Assembly (NCBI RefSeq): GCF_002860285.1
Contig: NZ_PGVF01000021.1
Span: 1-64,000, forward strand
DNA from: Bacillus sp. M6-12
GTDB lineage: Bacteria; Bacillota; Bacilli; Bacillales; DSM-1321
Direction of reading: 5' to 3'
DNA length: 64,000 bases
Part shown: one piece after another, positions 7,341-17,309 of the stretch
Position numbering within the stretch: position 1 is the first letter of the stretch
Layout of the letters: every line of letters starts with the position of its first letter
Notes under the pieces: generated by a model
The model's input: only the letters and a program-made list of their open reading frames with translations
Told to the model about the DNA's origin: nothing
Databases searched by the model: none
Made by a program: the position numbers and the translations under genes

Positions 7341-7738
7341 GAGGAGTCTATGACCAGTAACACCAGGTTTTATTCAGTATTCCAGTACTTTCTAATTATT
7401 ATATTGGAATATTAATAATCATTGCGTTTTCAAAACCTTTATTAATCCTATTTTTATGTTGCTAATTTTAAAAAGAAAACCAAACGGAGGACTCATATTC
7501 TTTCCGTTTAACGGTATTGATTTAATAAAAGGCGTTACTTAAGTAACGGGAAATATAAATGAATGCAGATTTATCTAGGCAATCCTGAAATAGTCTAGCT
7601 TAAAGGAGTTATAGCCCTTCATTACAATCTTAATTAAGTACAAAAGTAGCCATTCAATATGGCAAAAGTCGGTCTTTTTGGTTAGTTGTGTTTAATAAAA
7701 TAACATGCGTGTAACACTAAGTAGCAGATTATTGGGTT
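7341..7738. other. Gene-free region between the divergent gvp operon and yetF-like gene
   Basis: About 400 AT-rich bases with stop codons in every frame. The minus-strand side holds the gvp promoter candidate. On the plus strand, GTTTAA (7690-7695) and GTGTAA (7709-7714), 13 bases apart, loosely resemble a sigma-B promoter in front of the yetF-like gene. Nothing else was recognised. Confidence 0.5.
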
Positions 7739-7754
7739 AAAGGATGTGTCTTAC

Positions 7755-8459
7755 ATGGATTTTTTTCATAGCCAGGAATCACTCACTGCCATTGAGTGGG
7801 TTCTTCGCGGTGTTGTTTCTTTTTTCTTTTTAGTGATAGTTGCAAAAGTATTAGGTCAGCGTGCCATCTCCCAATTGCGACTTATTGATTTCGTTATGGC
7901 TTTGGTGATAGGAAACATTATTGCCCATCCGTTATCTGACGAACATCTTGGGCTAAAGGGTTCTGTCATTACTACCAGTGTATTAGTATGCTTATATTTG
8001 GCCGGGATTTTTATGACCCTTAAATGGCCATGGTTTAGAAGGCAAATTAATCATGTACCAATCACTATTGTTCAAAATGGAGAAATCCTTTATAAAGGTT
8101 TAAAAAAAGCAAGAATCACGCTTGATATTTTATTGGAAGAATTACGGGAAGAAAAAGTAAAAGATGTGAAAACAGTAGCTCTAGCGATTTGGGAAGCAGA
8201 CGGAAGAATATCTTTCTTTTTGGATCCAAAATATGAACCTCTTACTCCTGCTTCTCTCCAAATAGAAACAGAGCCCTTTGACTTTCCGAGGACGATTATT
8301 AAGGAAGGGAAATTAAATTCCGAGGAGTTAAAACAAACTGATAAGGACGAAGGATGGGTCGTCTCCAGATTAGAACGTATATATCAAACTGAAGTAAAAG
8401 ACGTTCTGCTTGCTACCCTTGATAAGAAAGATAACCTGAAGATTTTTTTATATAAATAA
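7755..8459 (+). CDS. YetF-type DUF421 membrane protein
   Basis: A protein of about 234 residues of the DUF421 (YetF/YrbG) family. Three hydrophobic helices occupy about residues 15-100 (GVVSFFFLVIVAKVLGQRAI; LIDFVMALVIGNIIAHPLSD; ITTSVLVCLYLAGIFMTL). A cytoplasmic domain follows, with the family sequences VPITIVQNGEILYKGLKKAR and ITLDILLEELREEKVKDVK. In Bacillus subtilis, YetF-family proteins have been linked to spore membrane organisation and germination, but no enzymatic reaction is known. A GTG at 7746 is possible, but AAAGGA (7739-7744) is 10 bases from the ATG at 7755, so that start is preferred. It is transcribed alone and ends in a strong hairpin. Confidence 0.85.
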   Translation: MDFFHSQESLTAIEWVLRGVVSFFFLVIVAKVLGQRAISQLRLIDFVMALVIGNIIAHPLSDEHLGLKGSVITTSVLVCLYLAGIFMTLKWPWFRRQINHVPITIVQNGEILYKGLKKARITLDILLEELREEKVKDVKTVALAIWEADGRISFFLDPKYEPLTPASLQIETEPFDFPRTIIKEGKLNSEELKQTDKDEGWVVSRLERIYQTEVKDVLLATLDKKDNLKIFLYK

Positions 8460-8464
8460 ATCTA

Positions 8465-8505
8465 AAGAGGCTTAAACCACCCCAGTTTGGGGTTGATTTA
8501 AGCCT
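8465..8505 (+). terminator. Hairpin terminator after the yetF-like gene
   Basis: A long stem (GGCTTAAACCACCCCA with TGGGGTTGATTTAAGCC, one G-T pair and a small bulge) starts six bases after the stop. There is no long U-tract on either side. It may work from both directions because codA converges on it. Confidence 0.6.
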
Positions 8506-8520
8506 TAACCATAAGTATAA

Positions 8521-8541
8521 AAAACTGAAGCTTTCAGGTTT
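8521..8541 (-). terminator. Probable terminator after codA
   Basis: On the minus strand a short stem of CCTGAA with TTCAGT-type pairing around AGC is followed by TTTTTTA, about 10 bases after the codA stop. The stem is weak. Confidence 0.45.
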
Positions 8542-8549
8542 TATTAATA

Positions 8550-9818
8550 TTATTTATTAAACGTAACTTTCTCCGATGTTTCCCCAAGAGTAATTGTCGT
8601 TGCTCTTGGCTTAGTTTCCGCAATAACTTCTCCATTTCGAATTGAGTAAAGGACAGAAGCTTGTTTCCGAATAGCCTCGTATTCATTCTCAGCTTCTAAT
8701 ACAATTAGATTTGCAGGTTTCCCTTCTTCAATTCCGTAGATATCTTCAATGTGCAGCGTTTTTGCACTATTTTTGGTAATCAGGTCGATTGAATTTATAA
8801 TCTGCTCGTAGCCCATTAATTGAGTGATATGAATGCCCATATGCAGTACTTGCAGCATATTGCCTGTTCCAAGCGGATACCACGGATCAAAAATATCATC
8901 ATGGCCAAAGCAAACGTTTAGTCCTGCCTCTTGCAGCTCCTTTACCCTTGTAATTCCTCTTCGTTTTGGATAAGTATCAAAACGCCCTTGAAGATGGATA
9001 TTTACTAACGGGTTTGCTACAAAATTAATTTTAGACAATTTTAACAGTCTAAATAATTTGGACGTATAGGCATCGTTATAAGAAGCCATTGCAGTTGTAT
9101 GGCTTGCCGTTACACGTTCTCCCATACCAAGACGATAAGCTTCGGCTGCAACCACCTCAACAAAACGGGATTGCTCATCATCGATTTCATCACAGTGAAT
9201 ATCAACCAATCTGTCGTATTTTTCTGCAAGTTGAAACACTGTTTTTAGTGAATCCACTCCATATTCTCTTGTAAATTCATAATGTGGGATTCCGCCGACA
9301 ACGTCCACTCCCATTCTGAGTGATTCTTCTAACAATTCTGGCCCATTAGGATAGGAGAGAATACCGTCCTGAGGGAATCCAACAATTTGTAAATTCACAA
9401 AACGTGACATCTCTTCTTTTACTTCTAACATTGCTTTTAAAGCAGTTAATGTTGGGTCCGTTACATCAACGTGTGTCCGAACATGCTGGATTCCCTGGGC
9501 AATTTGCCATTTTAACGCCGTTTTAGCTCTTGTCTTAACATCCTCGATCGTCAGGAATTCTTTTCTCTCCGCCCACCTTTGAATTCCTTCGAATAATGTT
9601 CCGCTTTCATTCCAGTTTGGTTCACCAGCAGTTAACGTTGAATCTAAATGAATATGCGGTTCAACAAATGGCGGAAGAACTAAACTTCCTTGAACATCAA
9701 TAACTTGTTGACCGTTGCTATTTTCTACCGTTTGTGCAATTTTTTCTATTTTTCCTGCTTCGATAAGGATTTGCCAAAGTCCATCCTTATTTCTAAGCTT
9801 GGCATTTTTAATAATCAT
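8550..9818 (-). CDS. codA: Cytosine deaminase CodA
   Basis: A 422-residue amidohydrolase of the CodA type, converting cytosine to uracil and ammonia for pyrimidine salvage. Visible metal and active-site motifs in order: PHIHLDST (HxH), [15 protein letters not shown] (the substrate-binding Gln), [13 protein letters not shown] (His and catalytic Glu), ASHTTAMAS, and GHDDIFDPW (metal Asp). These match the E. coli enzyme. Its ATG overlaps the stop of codB (ATGA), so the two are translationally coupled, and permease plus deaminase form one uptake and salvage unit. Other amidohydrolases are less likely because of the codB partner and the PyrR leader. Confidence 0.93.
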   Translation of the reverse strand: MIIKNAKLRNKDGLWQILIEAGKIEKIAQTVENSNGQQVIDVQGSLVLPPFVEPHIHLDSTLTAGEPNWNESGTLFEGIQRWAERKEFLTIEDVKTRAKTALKWQIAQGIQHVRTHVDVTDPTLTALKAMLEVKEEMSRFVNLQIVGFPQDGILSYPNGPELLEESLRMGVDVVGGIPHYEFTREYGVDSLKTVFQLAEKYDRLVDIHCDEIDDEQSRFVEVVAAEAYRLGMGERVTASHTTAMASYNDAYTSKLFRLLKLSKINFVANPLVNIHLQGRFDTYPKRRGITRVKELQEAGLNVCFGHDDIFDPWYPLGTGNMLQVLHMGIHITQLMGYEQIINSIDLITKNSAKTLHIEDIYGIEEGKPANLIVLEAENEYEAIRKQASVLYSIRNGEVIAETKPRATTITLGETSEKVTFNK

Positions 9819-11089
9819 GCTTCAGTCACCTTTTCTACTTTAATCGCTGATTTAGATTCGGCAGCTTTTTTAACTGCAAGGGAAAGTACAACATATATTA
9901 GTGCAGCACCGATCAGGCCATTTAACGGCGGGATGCCAGGTAACAACTTGGCTGAAGCTGCTCCGGCTGCCCAAGCTATCAAGGCACTCCAGTTTATTGA
10001 TTTAAATTTCATATTTTCAAAATCCTTATATTTTCCACGGTTTAGAATGAAGAAATCCGCCATAATTATCGCCCCGATTGGCGGAAGTGCAGCTCCCAGC
10101 AAAGTAAGGAATCCTACAAAGTTGTTGTATAACCACATCGCCAGTACTGTTCCAATGATTCCATTAAAGATAACTACCTTACTCTTTTTGATTTTCGTAA
10201 TATTTGAAATACCTAAACCAGAAGCGTAAATTGCATTATCGTTTGTAGTCCAGATATTTAACCCTAAAACGATAATGGCCGGGATGATTAATCCTTGTAA
10301 AAACATAACTTCAGAAATATCTGACTGTCCTGTTGAGATGGCACCAATTGCCCCAAAGAAAAACATCAAGGAGTTTCCGATAAAAAATGCAATTACTGTT
10401 GTAATGACACCGTTTCTTTTTGTAGAAGCAAACCGGGTAAAGTCTGGTGTTAATGTTCCCCCGCTGATAAAGGATCCGACACAGATTGTTAAGGCAGCAG
10501 CTATACTAATTGTTTCTGCTGGCTGATGCTGCATAAGGGCCTGGAACCCCCCAAGCGTACCAACTGCCTCCAGAGCTGAATATCCTCCAAGCGCAATAAT
10601 TAACGGTATTGCAACAAAACTTAAAATGGCCAAAGCCTTCATTCCAAAAAACGCAGTTCCTGTCATCATCAATCCTGAAACAGCAACCAGTACATACGTA
10701 TCAATGCCTGTAACCTTTTGAACCGGAACCGCAAACATGGCTACGCCAACACCGAACCAGCCTACTTGTGTGGCACTAAGCAAGAAAGATGATAAATAAG
10801 AACCTTTTTCGCCAAAAGCGTAACGAGTCAATAAATGTGTGGAAAGACCGGTCTTTGCAGCGATATAAGCAAGTGCGCCTGTATAAAAACCAAGAATTAA
10901 ATTACCCGCCAGCACTACCAAGATAAATTGAGGCATGGATAAACCCAAGCCTAACGTTCCGCCAGATAACATGCTAGCTGAGAAGAATGTAAAACCCAGC
11001 ATAACTACAAGCATTCTCCAAAATCCATTGCGATGAGCTTGCGGCACTGCCTGCAATGAAAAATCTAAATCTACCTTTTTCTGTTCCAT
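9815..11089 (-). CDS. codB: Cytosine permease CodB
   Basis: A membrane transporter of 424 residues from the ATG at 11089, of the nucleobase:cation symporter-1 family, with about 12 hydrophobic helices. The N-terminal region [20 protein letters not shown] and [13 protein letters not shown] is typical of CodB, and [14 protein letters not shown] carries the conserved substrate-site helix. The frame is open 53 codons further upstream, but that stretch is the attenuator leader; the ATG at 11089 follows CAGGAGGA and gives the normal N-terminus. It imports cytosine for the CodA enzyme encoded next. Expression is probably controlled by the PyrR attenuator. Confidence 0.92.
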   Translation of the reverse strand: MEQKKVDLDFSLQAVPQAHRNGFWRMLVVMLGFTFFSASMLSGGTLGLGLSMPQFILVVLAGNLILGFYTGALAYIAAKTGLSTHLLTRYAFGEKGSYLSSFLLSATQVGWFGVGVAMFAVPVQKVTGIDTYVLVAVSGLMMTGTAFFGMKALAILSFVAIPLIIALGGYSALEAVGTLGGFQALMQHQPAETISIAAALTICVGSFISGGTLTPDFTRFASTKRNGVITTVIAFFIGNSLMFFFGAIGAISTGQSDISEVMFLQGLIIPAIIVLGLNIWTTNDNAIYASGLGISNITKIKKSKVVIFNGIIGTVLAMWLYNNFVGFLTLLGAALPPIGAIIMADFFILNRGKYKDFENMKFKSINWSALIAWAAGAASAKLLPGIPPLNGLIGAALIYVVLSLAVKKAAESKSAIKVEKVTEA

Positions 11090-11164
11090 GAAAATTCCTC
11101 CTGTTTTAGATAAATCTAAAACTGGTACCGAAAAGGATTCGATATTAACCTTGCAGAGAAAATA

Positions 11165-11280
11165 AAAGAGGCTTCCTGTCATTACTGACAGGAAGCCTCT
11201 TTGTGCATTGGGAAAATGGGTATAACTATAACCCAAAATTTCCAGCATATTTCCGCTGTCCTTGTCAGCCTCACGGGACT
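11165..11280 (-). promoter_or_regulatory. PyrR-type attenuator in the codBA leader
   Basis: The minus strand carries AGTCCCGTGAGGCT (11267-11280), a full match to the PyrR-binding RNA consensus ARUCCNGNGAGGYU. About 65 bases downstream is a 17-base-pair terminator stem (11165-11181 with 11186-11202) followed by TTTATTTT. A little after that lies the codB ribosome binding site. In Bacillus pyrimidine genes PyrR bound to UMP stabilises the binding loop and lets the terminator form. The same logic would shut off cytosine uptake when pyrimidines are plentiful. Confidence 0.85.
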
Positions 11281-11432
11281 GAATTAAAGGTACCAGTATT
11301 TAATTAACACTATTATTGCAGTAGATTTATTAATTGTCAATGTGTAAATTGGTTAAAAAATTATCCTGAAAACGTTTTATTACTTATCGTACTTCTTATA
11401 AAAATGTTTTGGACTTCTTTGTATCTTTCTCT

Positions 11433-12806
11433 TCATACTACTCTACTTACATTTATATCCTGCAATAAATTACGCTCTCTAAATAAATGGCTTTCTTTTG
11501 CTAAGGCAATCAAACCGGCACTGCTAGGATACAATAGTTCTCCATCTAGCATTTTAGGTAAATCGTTCACTTTAACCATCTGGAAGTCAGTACCTTCAAA
11601 ATTAATTTTGAAGTTTTTCCTTATAAATTCAGGATTATCGATTACTAAAACAAAAGAAAGTTCTGGCCGAAGAGATACTATATCTGTCACATTACCTAAA
11701 AACTCTAATTGGGCATCTCCATTAATTAAAAGGTTTTCTAATTCAACAATATCTGGATGTTTATGAATTATCTCATTTACATCGCCGTGTTCATTGGCTT
11801 CGAAGTCTTTTCCATTAAAAACCTCTTCAATTAATTCCCTAAACAAAGCTAGCTCAATACTGAAATTTTGTTCGATTATGTATTTATTTGTTGTTTGTTC
11901 TTTCTCAAATATTTCATACCCGCCGGCCGGTATAATCTGCCAGTAATTCGGTTTAATTGCTACATCTTCTGAACGCTTAAATATAAGTGTCCGGTAATCC
12001 TGGATTTTAGGGTCAAAACATACAATCATCATTTGCACACTTAATAAAGAATGGCGATTACGTCCTTTTGTAATTACATCTAATTGAGTTTGCCCTTCAT
12101 GAATCTTATTTCGATAGGGAAGTTTTTGAAGAATATCTTCCGATGATCTATCTGCTAAACTCTTACCCTTTTTAACAAAAATTTTATATAACTCATATTC
12201 TAAAATATGGCTAGTGCTTACCGTATGCTTATATTGGCATGTATTGGCTTTAAAACCCTGGATTTCTCCACCGTCTGTCAGCAGGTAATGATCTAATTCA
12301 AAGCCAATTAAATTTGGGCGTTTTATTGTGGAACTCATAATTTTAAAATAATATTGCTGCCCTTTATCCATTTTTAATTCTGGAACTTGAACTGTTTTTA
12401 ATTCTGCAAACCCCGCCATGCTTTCATTAAAAGGATATTTATAATTAATTGCCGATCGTTGAATACTCACTGGATATTCCCTGCCAAATATATTTACAAA
12501 AGGGATCTCGGTATAAATATTCTTTAGTACCTTATGCTGCCACTCTACGAAATTCGGCTCAGTCGATTTAGAATAAAACTGATTTCTTTCCTTATCGTAA
12601 CGATAATTCTTATCTTTTCCTTGCATATATTGGACGAACATTTTTAGTAAATTAATATCTAGCTCTCTCTTTACAATGCCATTTATTAATAATACAGCAA
12701 TGATTCCCACCAGAATATTTCCTATTACGGGTTGTATATCAAATATATATTTAATAAAATGTCCGATTATAGGGAGTTCAAATAAATAATTTTGCATCTG
12801 ACTCAT
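11433..12806 (-). CDS. Membrane-anchored Nudix-like protein of unknown function
   Basis: A 457-residue protein that I do not recognise by name. Residues about 27-45 form one strong transmembrane helix (VIGNILVGIIAVLLINGIV); an N-terminal hydrophobic stretch (IIGHFIKYIF) might be a second. Residues 60-250 are soluble and have no recognised motif. The C-terminal part looks like a Nudix fold: YWQIIPAGGYEIFEKE (G295, E301) and LFRELIEEVFNG (R323, E324, E327, E328), which together make a Nudix box with about 14 extra residues between the halves. Real Nudix enzymes cleave nucleoside diphosphates linked to another group. The REUxEE core is intact, so metal binding is plausible; the substrate is unknown. 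It stands alone, with amidase and codBA genes as neighbours. Confidence 0.6.
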   Translation of the reverse strand: MSQMQNYLFELPIIGHFIKYIFDIQPVIGNILVGIIAVLLINGIVKRELDINLLKMFVQYMQGKDKNYRYDKERNQFYSKSTEPNFVEWQHKVLKNIYTEIPFVNIFGREYPVSIQRSAINYKYPFNESMAGFAELKTVQVPELKMDKGQQYYFKIMSSTIKRPNLIGFELDHYLLTDGGEIQGFKANTCQYKHTVSTSHILEYELYKIFVKKGKSLADRSSEDILQKLPYRNKIHEGQTQLDVITKGRNRHSLLSVQMMIVCFDPKIQDYRTLIFKRSEDVAIKPNYWQIIPAGGYEIFEKEQTTNKYIIEQNFSIELALFRELIEEVFNGKDFEANEHGDVNEIIHKHPDIVELENLLINGDAQLEFLGNVTDIVSLRPELSFVLVIDNPEFIRKNFKINFEGTDFQMVKVNDLPKMLDGELLYPSSAGLIALAKESHLFRERNLLQDINVSRVV

Positions 12807-12900
12807 AGATTAACAGCCTCCTCATAGTAATTATAGAAGAAATCCCAGTATTTATATAGGCTAAAAGTATTAACTAACAATTAAATTTATATAAGAAAAA

Positions 12901-12920
12901 CCATATCTGAATAGATACGG
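12901..12920 (-). terminator. Terminator after the amidase gene
   Basis: On the minus strand CCGTATCT-ATTC-AGATATGG forms an eight-pair stem followed by TTTTTCTT, about 60 bases after the amidase stop. Confidence 0.75.
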
Positions 12921-12979
12921 CTTCTAAATAAGGTTATATCGTTTGTTACATATATGGAGCTTCGACCCTCGTTAAAAAG

Positions 12980-13690
12980 TCATCTAAAATATCTTTCAAT
13001 TCCGCTTGTCATCCCATAAACCAGCTGGTTTTGGTAGCTGGCTGCAGATAATTTCCGATCTTCAGCTGCATTTGACATAAAACCCATTTCTACAAGAATG
13101 ACTGGAGTTGTTGACCAATTAAAGCCCGTGAGATCAGATCTCGGCATTAAACCTGTGCCATAACCTTTTTTTGCTTTAGTTGTTTTTATTAAGTCATAAA
13201 GGACATATTCCGCAGCCTTTTTACTCGTTTTATTTACCTTTGTGGTAGATTTTCCAGTTGGATATAATACTGTAAGACCTTGAACACTCTTATTTGTGCT
13301 TCCATCTGCATGGATCCTGATTGATAAATTAGCTTTACTTTTATTGCAGTAGTTCGCACGCTGCACATTGCTAATATTAACGTTATGGCTTGTTCTTACC
13401 ATATACACTTTATAGCCGTTTTTCTGTAAAGCATCACGCAGTTTAAGAGAAACCTCCAGATTTAGTTTATATTCAGGTTTTTTTGTCGCAATGCCCTGGG
13501 TTCCAGAAGAAACTTTTGTCTTGAGTATCTTGGAACCCGGTGAAATTGGCTCCTTACCAAGATTTTGCTTAGCCTGATGCCCAGCATCAATACAGATTGT
13601 CTTTTGCGGCATCACTGCTTTTCCAGTATTCACGCCAAGCTGACTAAAAGCCAACAAGAAAGTAATAAGAAAGAAGATTATTTTTTTCAT
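12980..13690 (-). CDS. Secreted N-acetylmuramoyl-L-alanine amidase (Amidase_3)
   Basis: A 236-residue protein with a signal peptide (MKKIIFFLITFLLAFSQLGV) and one zinc-dependent Amidase_3 domain. Zinc ligands appear in order as CIDAGHQ (His), LNLEVSLKL (Glu) and SIRIHADGS (His); the catalytic Glu is in VILVEMGFMSN. The enzyme cuts the bond between the glycan strand and the stem peptide of peptidoglycan outside the cell. No wall-binding repeat (SH3, LysM or SPOR) is present, so it is the bare catalytic type. It stands alone with its own terminator. It could serve sporulation, germination or wall turnover; the sequence does not decide. Confidence 0.85.
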   Translation of the reverse strand: MKKIIFFLITFLLAFSQLGVNTGKAVMPQKTICIDAGHQAKQNLGKEPISPGSKILKTKVSSGTQGIATKKPEYKLNLEVSLKLRDALQKNGYKVYMVRTSHNVNISNVQRANYCNKSKANLSIRIHADGSTNKSVQGLTVLYPTGKSTTKVNKTSKKAAEYVLYDLIKTTKAKKGYGTGLMPRSDLTGFNWSTTPVILVEMGFMSNAAEDRKLSAASYQNQLVYGMTSGIERYFR

Positions 13691-13914
13691 CTAGAATCCC
13701 TCGGTAATATATTTTTATTCATAATTTATTATTTTAGTATATGACCCCTGACTACACAACCATTTTATGGAAAAAATCCTAATAATCTTAAAAGAAACAA
13801 CTACATTACTAGACTAATTTTGGATAAATGCCATGGTATATGTTCTAGATTCAGCCTTTTAGGGGTATTGTTATTTGTGGTCTTTTTTCTTTTGTTTTGA
13901 AGGAGGCTTTTACT

Positions 13915-15567
13915 ATGAAGTTTTCAAATCTTAATCGAACAGATATTGTTGAAAAACTGAAAAAGGAAACGTTTGATGTATTAGTTATAGGTGGCGGCAT
14001 TACAGGTGCCGGGATTGCGTTGGATGCTTCTGCCAGAGGAATGAATACAGCTCTTGTTGAGATGCAGGACTTTGCAGCAGGCACTTCTAGCCGTTCAACT
14101 AAACTAGTCCACGGCGGTCTGCGCTATTTAAAACAGTTTGAGATAAAAATGGTAGCTGAAGTCGGAAAAGAGCGGTCAATCGTTTATGAAAACGGGCCAC
14201 ATGTGACTACACCTGAATGGATGCTTCTTCCCTTCCATAAAGGAGGAACCTTTGGTGCCTTTACCACTTCTATAGGGCTTAGAGTTTATGATTTTTTAGC
14301 TGGAGTAAAAAAATCTGAACGCAGAAAAATGCTAACTGTTGAGGAAACCCTAGCCAAGGAGCCTCTAATCAAAAAATCCGGCTTAAAAGGCGGCGGCTAT
14401 TATGTTGAGTACCGTACCGATGATGCTCGGCTAACTATTGAAGTCATGAAGGCAGCGGTTGAGAATGGCGCCACTGCTTTGAATTATTCCAAAGTCAAAA
14501 ATTTAATTTTTAAAAATGGAACGGTAATCGGCGTATTGGTTGAAGATCTTTTAACGGGGTCTGAATACGAGGTCCATTCAAAAAAGATTGTGAATGCAAC
14601 GGGTCCATGGGTGGATGGTATCCGGGAAATTGACAACTCAAAGTCTGGAAAAACACTGAAATTATCAAAGGGAGTCCATATTGTCATTGACCAATCAAGA
14701 TTCCCTCTTAAACAAGCAGTCTATTTTGACACGCCAGACGGCCGCATGGTCTTCGCCATTCCACGGGAGGGAAAAGCCTACGTTGGGACGACAGATACGT
14801 TTTATACCGGAGATAAGGTCGATCCAGAAATCACAGTAAGTGACAAAAGCTACATTTTAAGTGCGATTGAATATATGTTCCCGGAAATAAAAATAAGCGA
14901 AAAAGATATTGAATCAAGCTGGGCCGGATTGCGGCCGCTTATCCATGAAGAAGGGAAAGCCCCATCCGAAATTTCGAGGAGGGATGAAATTTGGGAATCT
15001 CAGTCATGCCTTCTCACAATTGCTGGCGGAAAGCTGACTGGCTACCGGAAAATGGCTGAAACAATTGTTGATTTACTTGCAGAAAAATTATCGGCTGAAC
15101 AAAATCGAAGCTTCCCATCCAGTAAAACCAAACATATGCCAATCTCAGGAGGCCAGGTTGGAGGTTCAGCAAACTTCGGTAAATACGTAGAGTCTCAGCT
15201 TGAGAAAGGTGTTAAAGCAGGATTAAAAGAAAATGAGGCAAGAAAGCTTGCTTATCATTACGGTTCAAACATTTCAAAGGTGTTCGAACTCCTTACAGAG
15301 CATAAAGAAACAGCAGCCGCCTACAACATACCTTTGCCGGTGTTTGCGAAGCTGATTTATGCGATTGAGGAGGAAATGGCTGTTACACCACTCGATTTCT
15401 TCAACCGCCGGACTGGAGCTATTTTATTTAACATCCAGCTGGTAACTGAGTGGGCTCACCCTGTTATTGAATATATGTCGTCCAGGCTTCAGTGGAATGA
15501 AGAGCAAAAACACGCGTATACCATGCAGCTTAAACAAGCGGTGAAACATGCTTCATCGTTTAACTGA
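13915..15567 (+). CDS. glpD: Aerobic glycerol-3-phosphate dehydrogenase GlpD
   Basis: A 550-residue FAD-dependent dehydrogenase that oxidises glycerol-3-phosphate to dihydroxyacetone phosphate and passes electrons to menaquinone at the membrane. The FAD fingerprint [20 protein letters not shown] is near residue 25, followed by family blocks [19 protein letters not shown] and [10 protein letters not shown], and the C-terminal [15 protein letters not shown] and [13 protein letters not shown]. The TTG at 13897 is in frame but lies before the AAGGAGG; the ATG at 13915 is the proper start. No glpFK genes are adjacent. No GlpP-type leader terminator was evident in the 220 bases upstream. Confidence 0.94.
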   Translation: MKFSNLNRTDIVEKLKKETFDVLVIGGGITGAGIALDASARGMNTALVEMQDFAAGTSSRSTKLVHGGLRYLKQFEIKMVAEVGKERSIVYENGPHVTTPEWMLLPFHKGGTFGAFTTSIGLRVYDFLAGVKKSERRKMLTVEETLAKEPLIKKSGLKGGGYYVEYRTDDARLTIEVMKAAVENGATALNYSKVKNLIFKNGTVIGVLVEDLLTGSEYEVHSKKIVNATGPWVDGIREIDNSKSGKTLKLSKGVHIVIDQSRFPLKQAVYFDTPDGRMVFAIPREGKAYVGTTDTFYTGDKVDPEITVSDKSYILSAIEYMFPEIKISEKDIESSWAGLRPLIHEEGKAPSEISRRDEIWESQSCLLTIAGGKLTGYRKMAETIVDLLAEKLSAEQNRSFPSSKTKHMPISGGQVGGSANFGKYVESQLEKGVKAGLKENEARKLAYHYGSNISKVFELLTEHKETAAAYNIPLPVFAKLIYAIEEEMAVTPLDFFNRRTGAILFNIQLVTEWAHPVIEYMSSRLQWNEEQKHAYTMQLKQAVKHASSFN

Positions 15568-15598
15568 TAATTCATTCCAAGACCGTTTTGCCCCAAAA

Positions 15599-15645
15599 GA
15601 GGCTGAGCCATAAATCGCTGAAAGACGATTTTTTGGCACAGCCTT
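15599..15645 (+). terminator. Terminator between glpD and the convergent ABC operon
   Basis: AAGGCTG and GCCA-AAATCG arms pair with CGATTT-TTGGC-CAGCCTT across a small loop, with one mismatch. It lies between two converging genes and probably serves both. Confidence 0.7.
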
Positions 15646-15723
15646 AGTCTTTTTATTATCTTTACAAGCAGTCTATTAGAAACCCCTGGGTAAAATTTAT
15701 TTTGGTATGTTACCATTTATATA

Positions 15724-16461
15724 TTATTGCTTTAAAGTACGTTTTAAAAATTCTCTTGTGCGATCTTGTTTTGGATTGTTGAAGATTTGCTCCGGGCTTC
15801 CTTCCTCCGCAATAACTCCCTTATCCATAAATACCACGCGATCTGATACTTCCTTAGCGAATTCCATTTCGTGCGTTACGATTAACATCGTAAGTCCAGT
15901 TTCAGCAAGTTCCTTCATTACTTTTAGCACTTCTCCGACCATTTCCGGATCAAGGGCAGATGTTGGCTCATCAAATAACATCACATCCGGTTCCATCGAA
16001 AGTGCTCTGGCAATGGCCACACGCTGTTTTTGGCCGCCTGATAATTGCTTTGGTTTGGCGTTAATATATTTATCCATACCAACAACTTTCAAATATTTCA
16101 TCGCTACTTTTTCAGCTTCATCCTTGGACCGCTTTAAGACTTTTATTTGTCCTACTACACAATTGTTTAGTACATTGTGATTGTTAAATAAATTAAATTG
16201 CTGAAACACCATTCCTAGCCTTCTGCGGTAGATGAAAATATCATGCTTGTCATCCAGAATATTTTCTCCATTATAAATAATTTGACCGCCGCTTGGTTTT
16301 TCTAAAAGATTGATACAGCGAAGAAGAGTTGATTTACCAGAGCCTGAGGAACCAATGATACTGACTACTTCTCCTTTGTTCACTGAAAAATCAATATCCC
16401 TTAACACTTCATGTGTGCCAAAGGATTTATTTAAATGCTGAATATCTATGACTTTTTCCAT
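15724..16461 (-). CDS. Amino acid ABC transporter ATP-binding protein (probable lysine)
   Basis: A 245-residue polar-amino-acid ABC ATPase. Walker A is [14 protein letters not shown] (about residue 36), the Q-loop is [12 protein letters not shown], the signature is [14 protein letters not shown], Walker B is [17 protein letters not shown], and the H-loop is IVTHEMEF. It energises uptake of an amino acid with the permease and binding protein encoded upstream. Family members include GlnQ and HisP; the lysine riboswitch in the leader points to lysine. It is the last gene of a three-gene operon and starts 17 bases after the permease stop. Confidence 0.9.
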   Translation of the reverse strand: MEKVIDIQHLNKSFGTHEVLRDIDFSVNKGEVVSIIGSSGSGKSTLLRCINLLEKPSGGQIIYNGENILDDKHDIFIYRRRLGMVFQQFNLFNNHNVLNNCVVGQIKVLKRSKDEAEKVAMKYLKVVGMDKYINAKPKQLSGGQKQRVAIARALSMEPDVMLFDEPTSALDPEMVGEVLKVMKELAETGLTMLIVTHEMEFAKEVSDRVVFMDKGVIAEEGSPEQIFNNPKQDRTREFLKRTLKQ

Positions 16462-16478
16462 TTTCTCCCCTCCTTCTT

Positions 16479-17246
16479 CTATAATTTACTTTCAACAGTT
16501 TGATTTGCCGCTGGCACACCTGCTTGTATTTCCTGGCCAAGCATTGTGTAATTGTCTGGACCCTCTAATCTTCTTTCAAAGTAAAGCAGAATTCTTGTAA
16601 CGATAAACGTCATGACAAAATAAATTATACATGCGACGAAGAATGACTCGAAGTATCTAAAATTGTTTCCTGCGACTGATTTTGTCATGAAATATAATTC
16701 AGATACTGAGATAACATTAAGAACGGATGTATCTTTGATATTGATGACGAATTGATTGCCCGTTGCCGGTAAAATATTCCGAATGACTTGCGGCAGGACA
16801 ACATTGATCATCGTTTGAAAATGATTCATCCCTATCGCTTGTGCTGCTTCAAATTGTCCTTTGTCAATTGAAACAATCCCGCCGCGGACTATTTCTGCCA
16901 TGTAAGCCCCTGTATTAATGGATACGACAATGACAGCTGCAACCATGACGTTCATATCTATTCCAAAAGCTAAGGCCGATCCATAATAAATTACCATAGC
17001 TTGAACAATCATCGGTGTCCCGCGGAAAAACTCTATATAAATAGAAAGAATGACATTGATCACTTTAAGAATAACCTTTTTTGCTCCACGTTCAGGTACG
17101 GGAATTGTACGTATAATCCCTGCCAATAAACCAATTATTGCACCCAAAACAGTACCAATTAGAGCAATAAAAAGCGTCATACCCGCTCCTCGAAGGAACA
17201 TTGGCCAGTTTTCTGAAATGATCTGGACGATCCATTCTAAACTCAT
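16479..17246 (-). CDS. Amino acid ABC transporter permease (probable lysine)
   Basis: A 255-residue HisM/GlnP-type permease with five to six membrane helices. The hallmark sequences are [38 protein letters not shown], and the EAA loop [20 protein letters not shown], continuing [13 protein letters not shown]. It forms the membrane channel with the ATPase encoded next. An RNA hairpin at 17270-17300 lies between it and the binding-protein gene. Confidence 0.9.
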   Translation of the reverse strand: MSLEWIVQIISENWPMFLRGAGMTLFIALIGTVLGAIIGLLAGIIRTIPVPERGAKKVILKVINVILSIYIEFFRGTPMIVQAMVIYYGSALAFGIDMNVMVAAVIVVSINTGAYMAEIVRGGIVSIDKGQFEAAQAIGMNHFQTMINVVLPQVIRNILPATGNQFVINIKDTSVLNVISVSELYFMTKSVAGNNFRYFESFFVACIIYFVMTFIVTRILLYFERRLEGPDNYTMLGQEIQAGVPAANQTVESKL

Positions 17247-17269
17247 TTTTCTCCCCCTTAAATCATCAT

Positions 17270-17300
17270 AAAACCGACTGCAACAAATACAGCCGGTTTT
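17270..17300 (-). terminator. Intercistronic hairpin between binding protein and permease genes
   Basis: On the minus strand AAAACCGGCTG pairs with CAGTCGGTTTT (one G-T pair) ten bases after the binding-protein stop, with no long U-tract. It may partly terminate or stabilise the mRNA so that binding protein exceeds permease, which is common in ABC operons. Confidence 0.55.
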
Positions 17301-17309
17301 ATTTATTCT

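Noticed and set aside
11090..11248. N-terminal extension of codB of 53 codons
   Set aside because: The frame is open but covers the PyrR attenuator terminator; the ATG at 11089 has a strong ribosome binding site and gives the family N-terminus.
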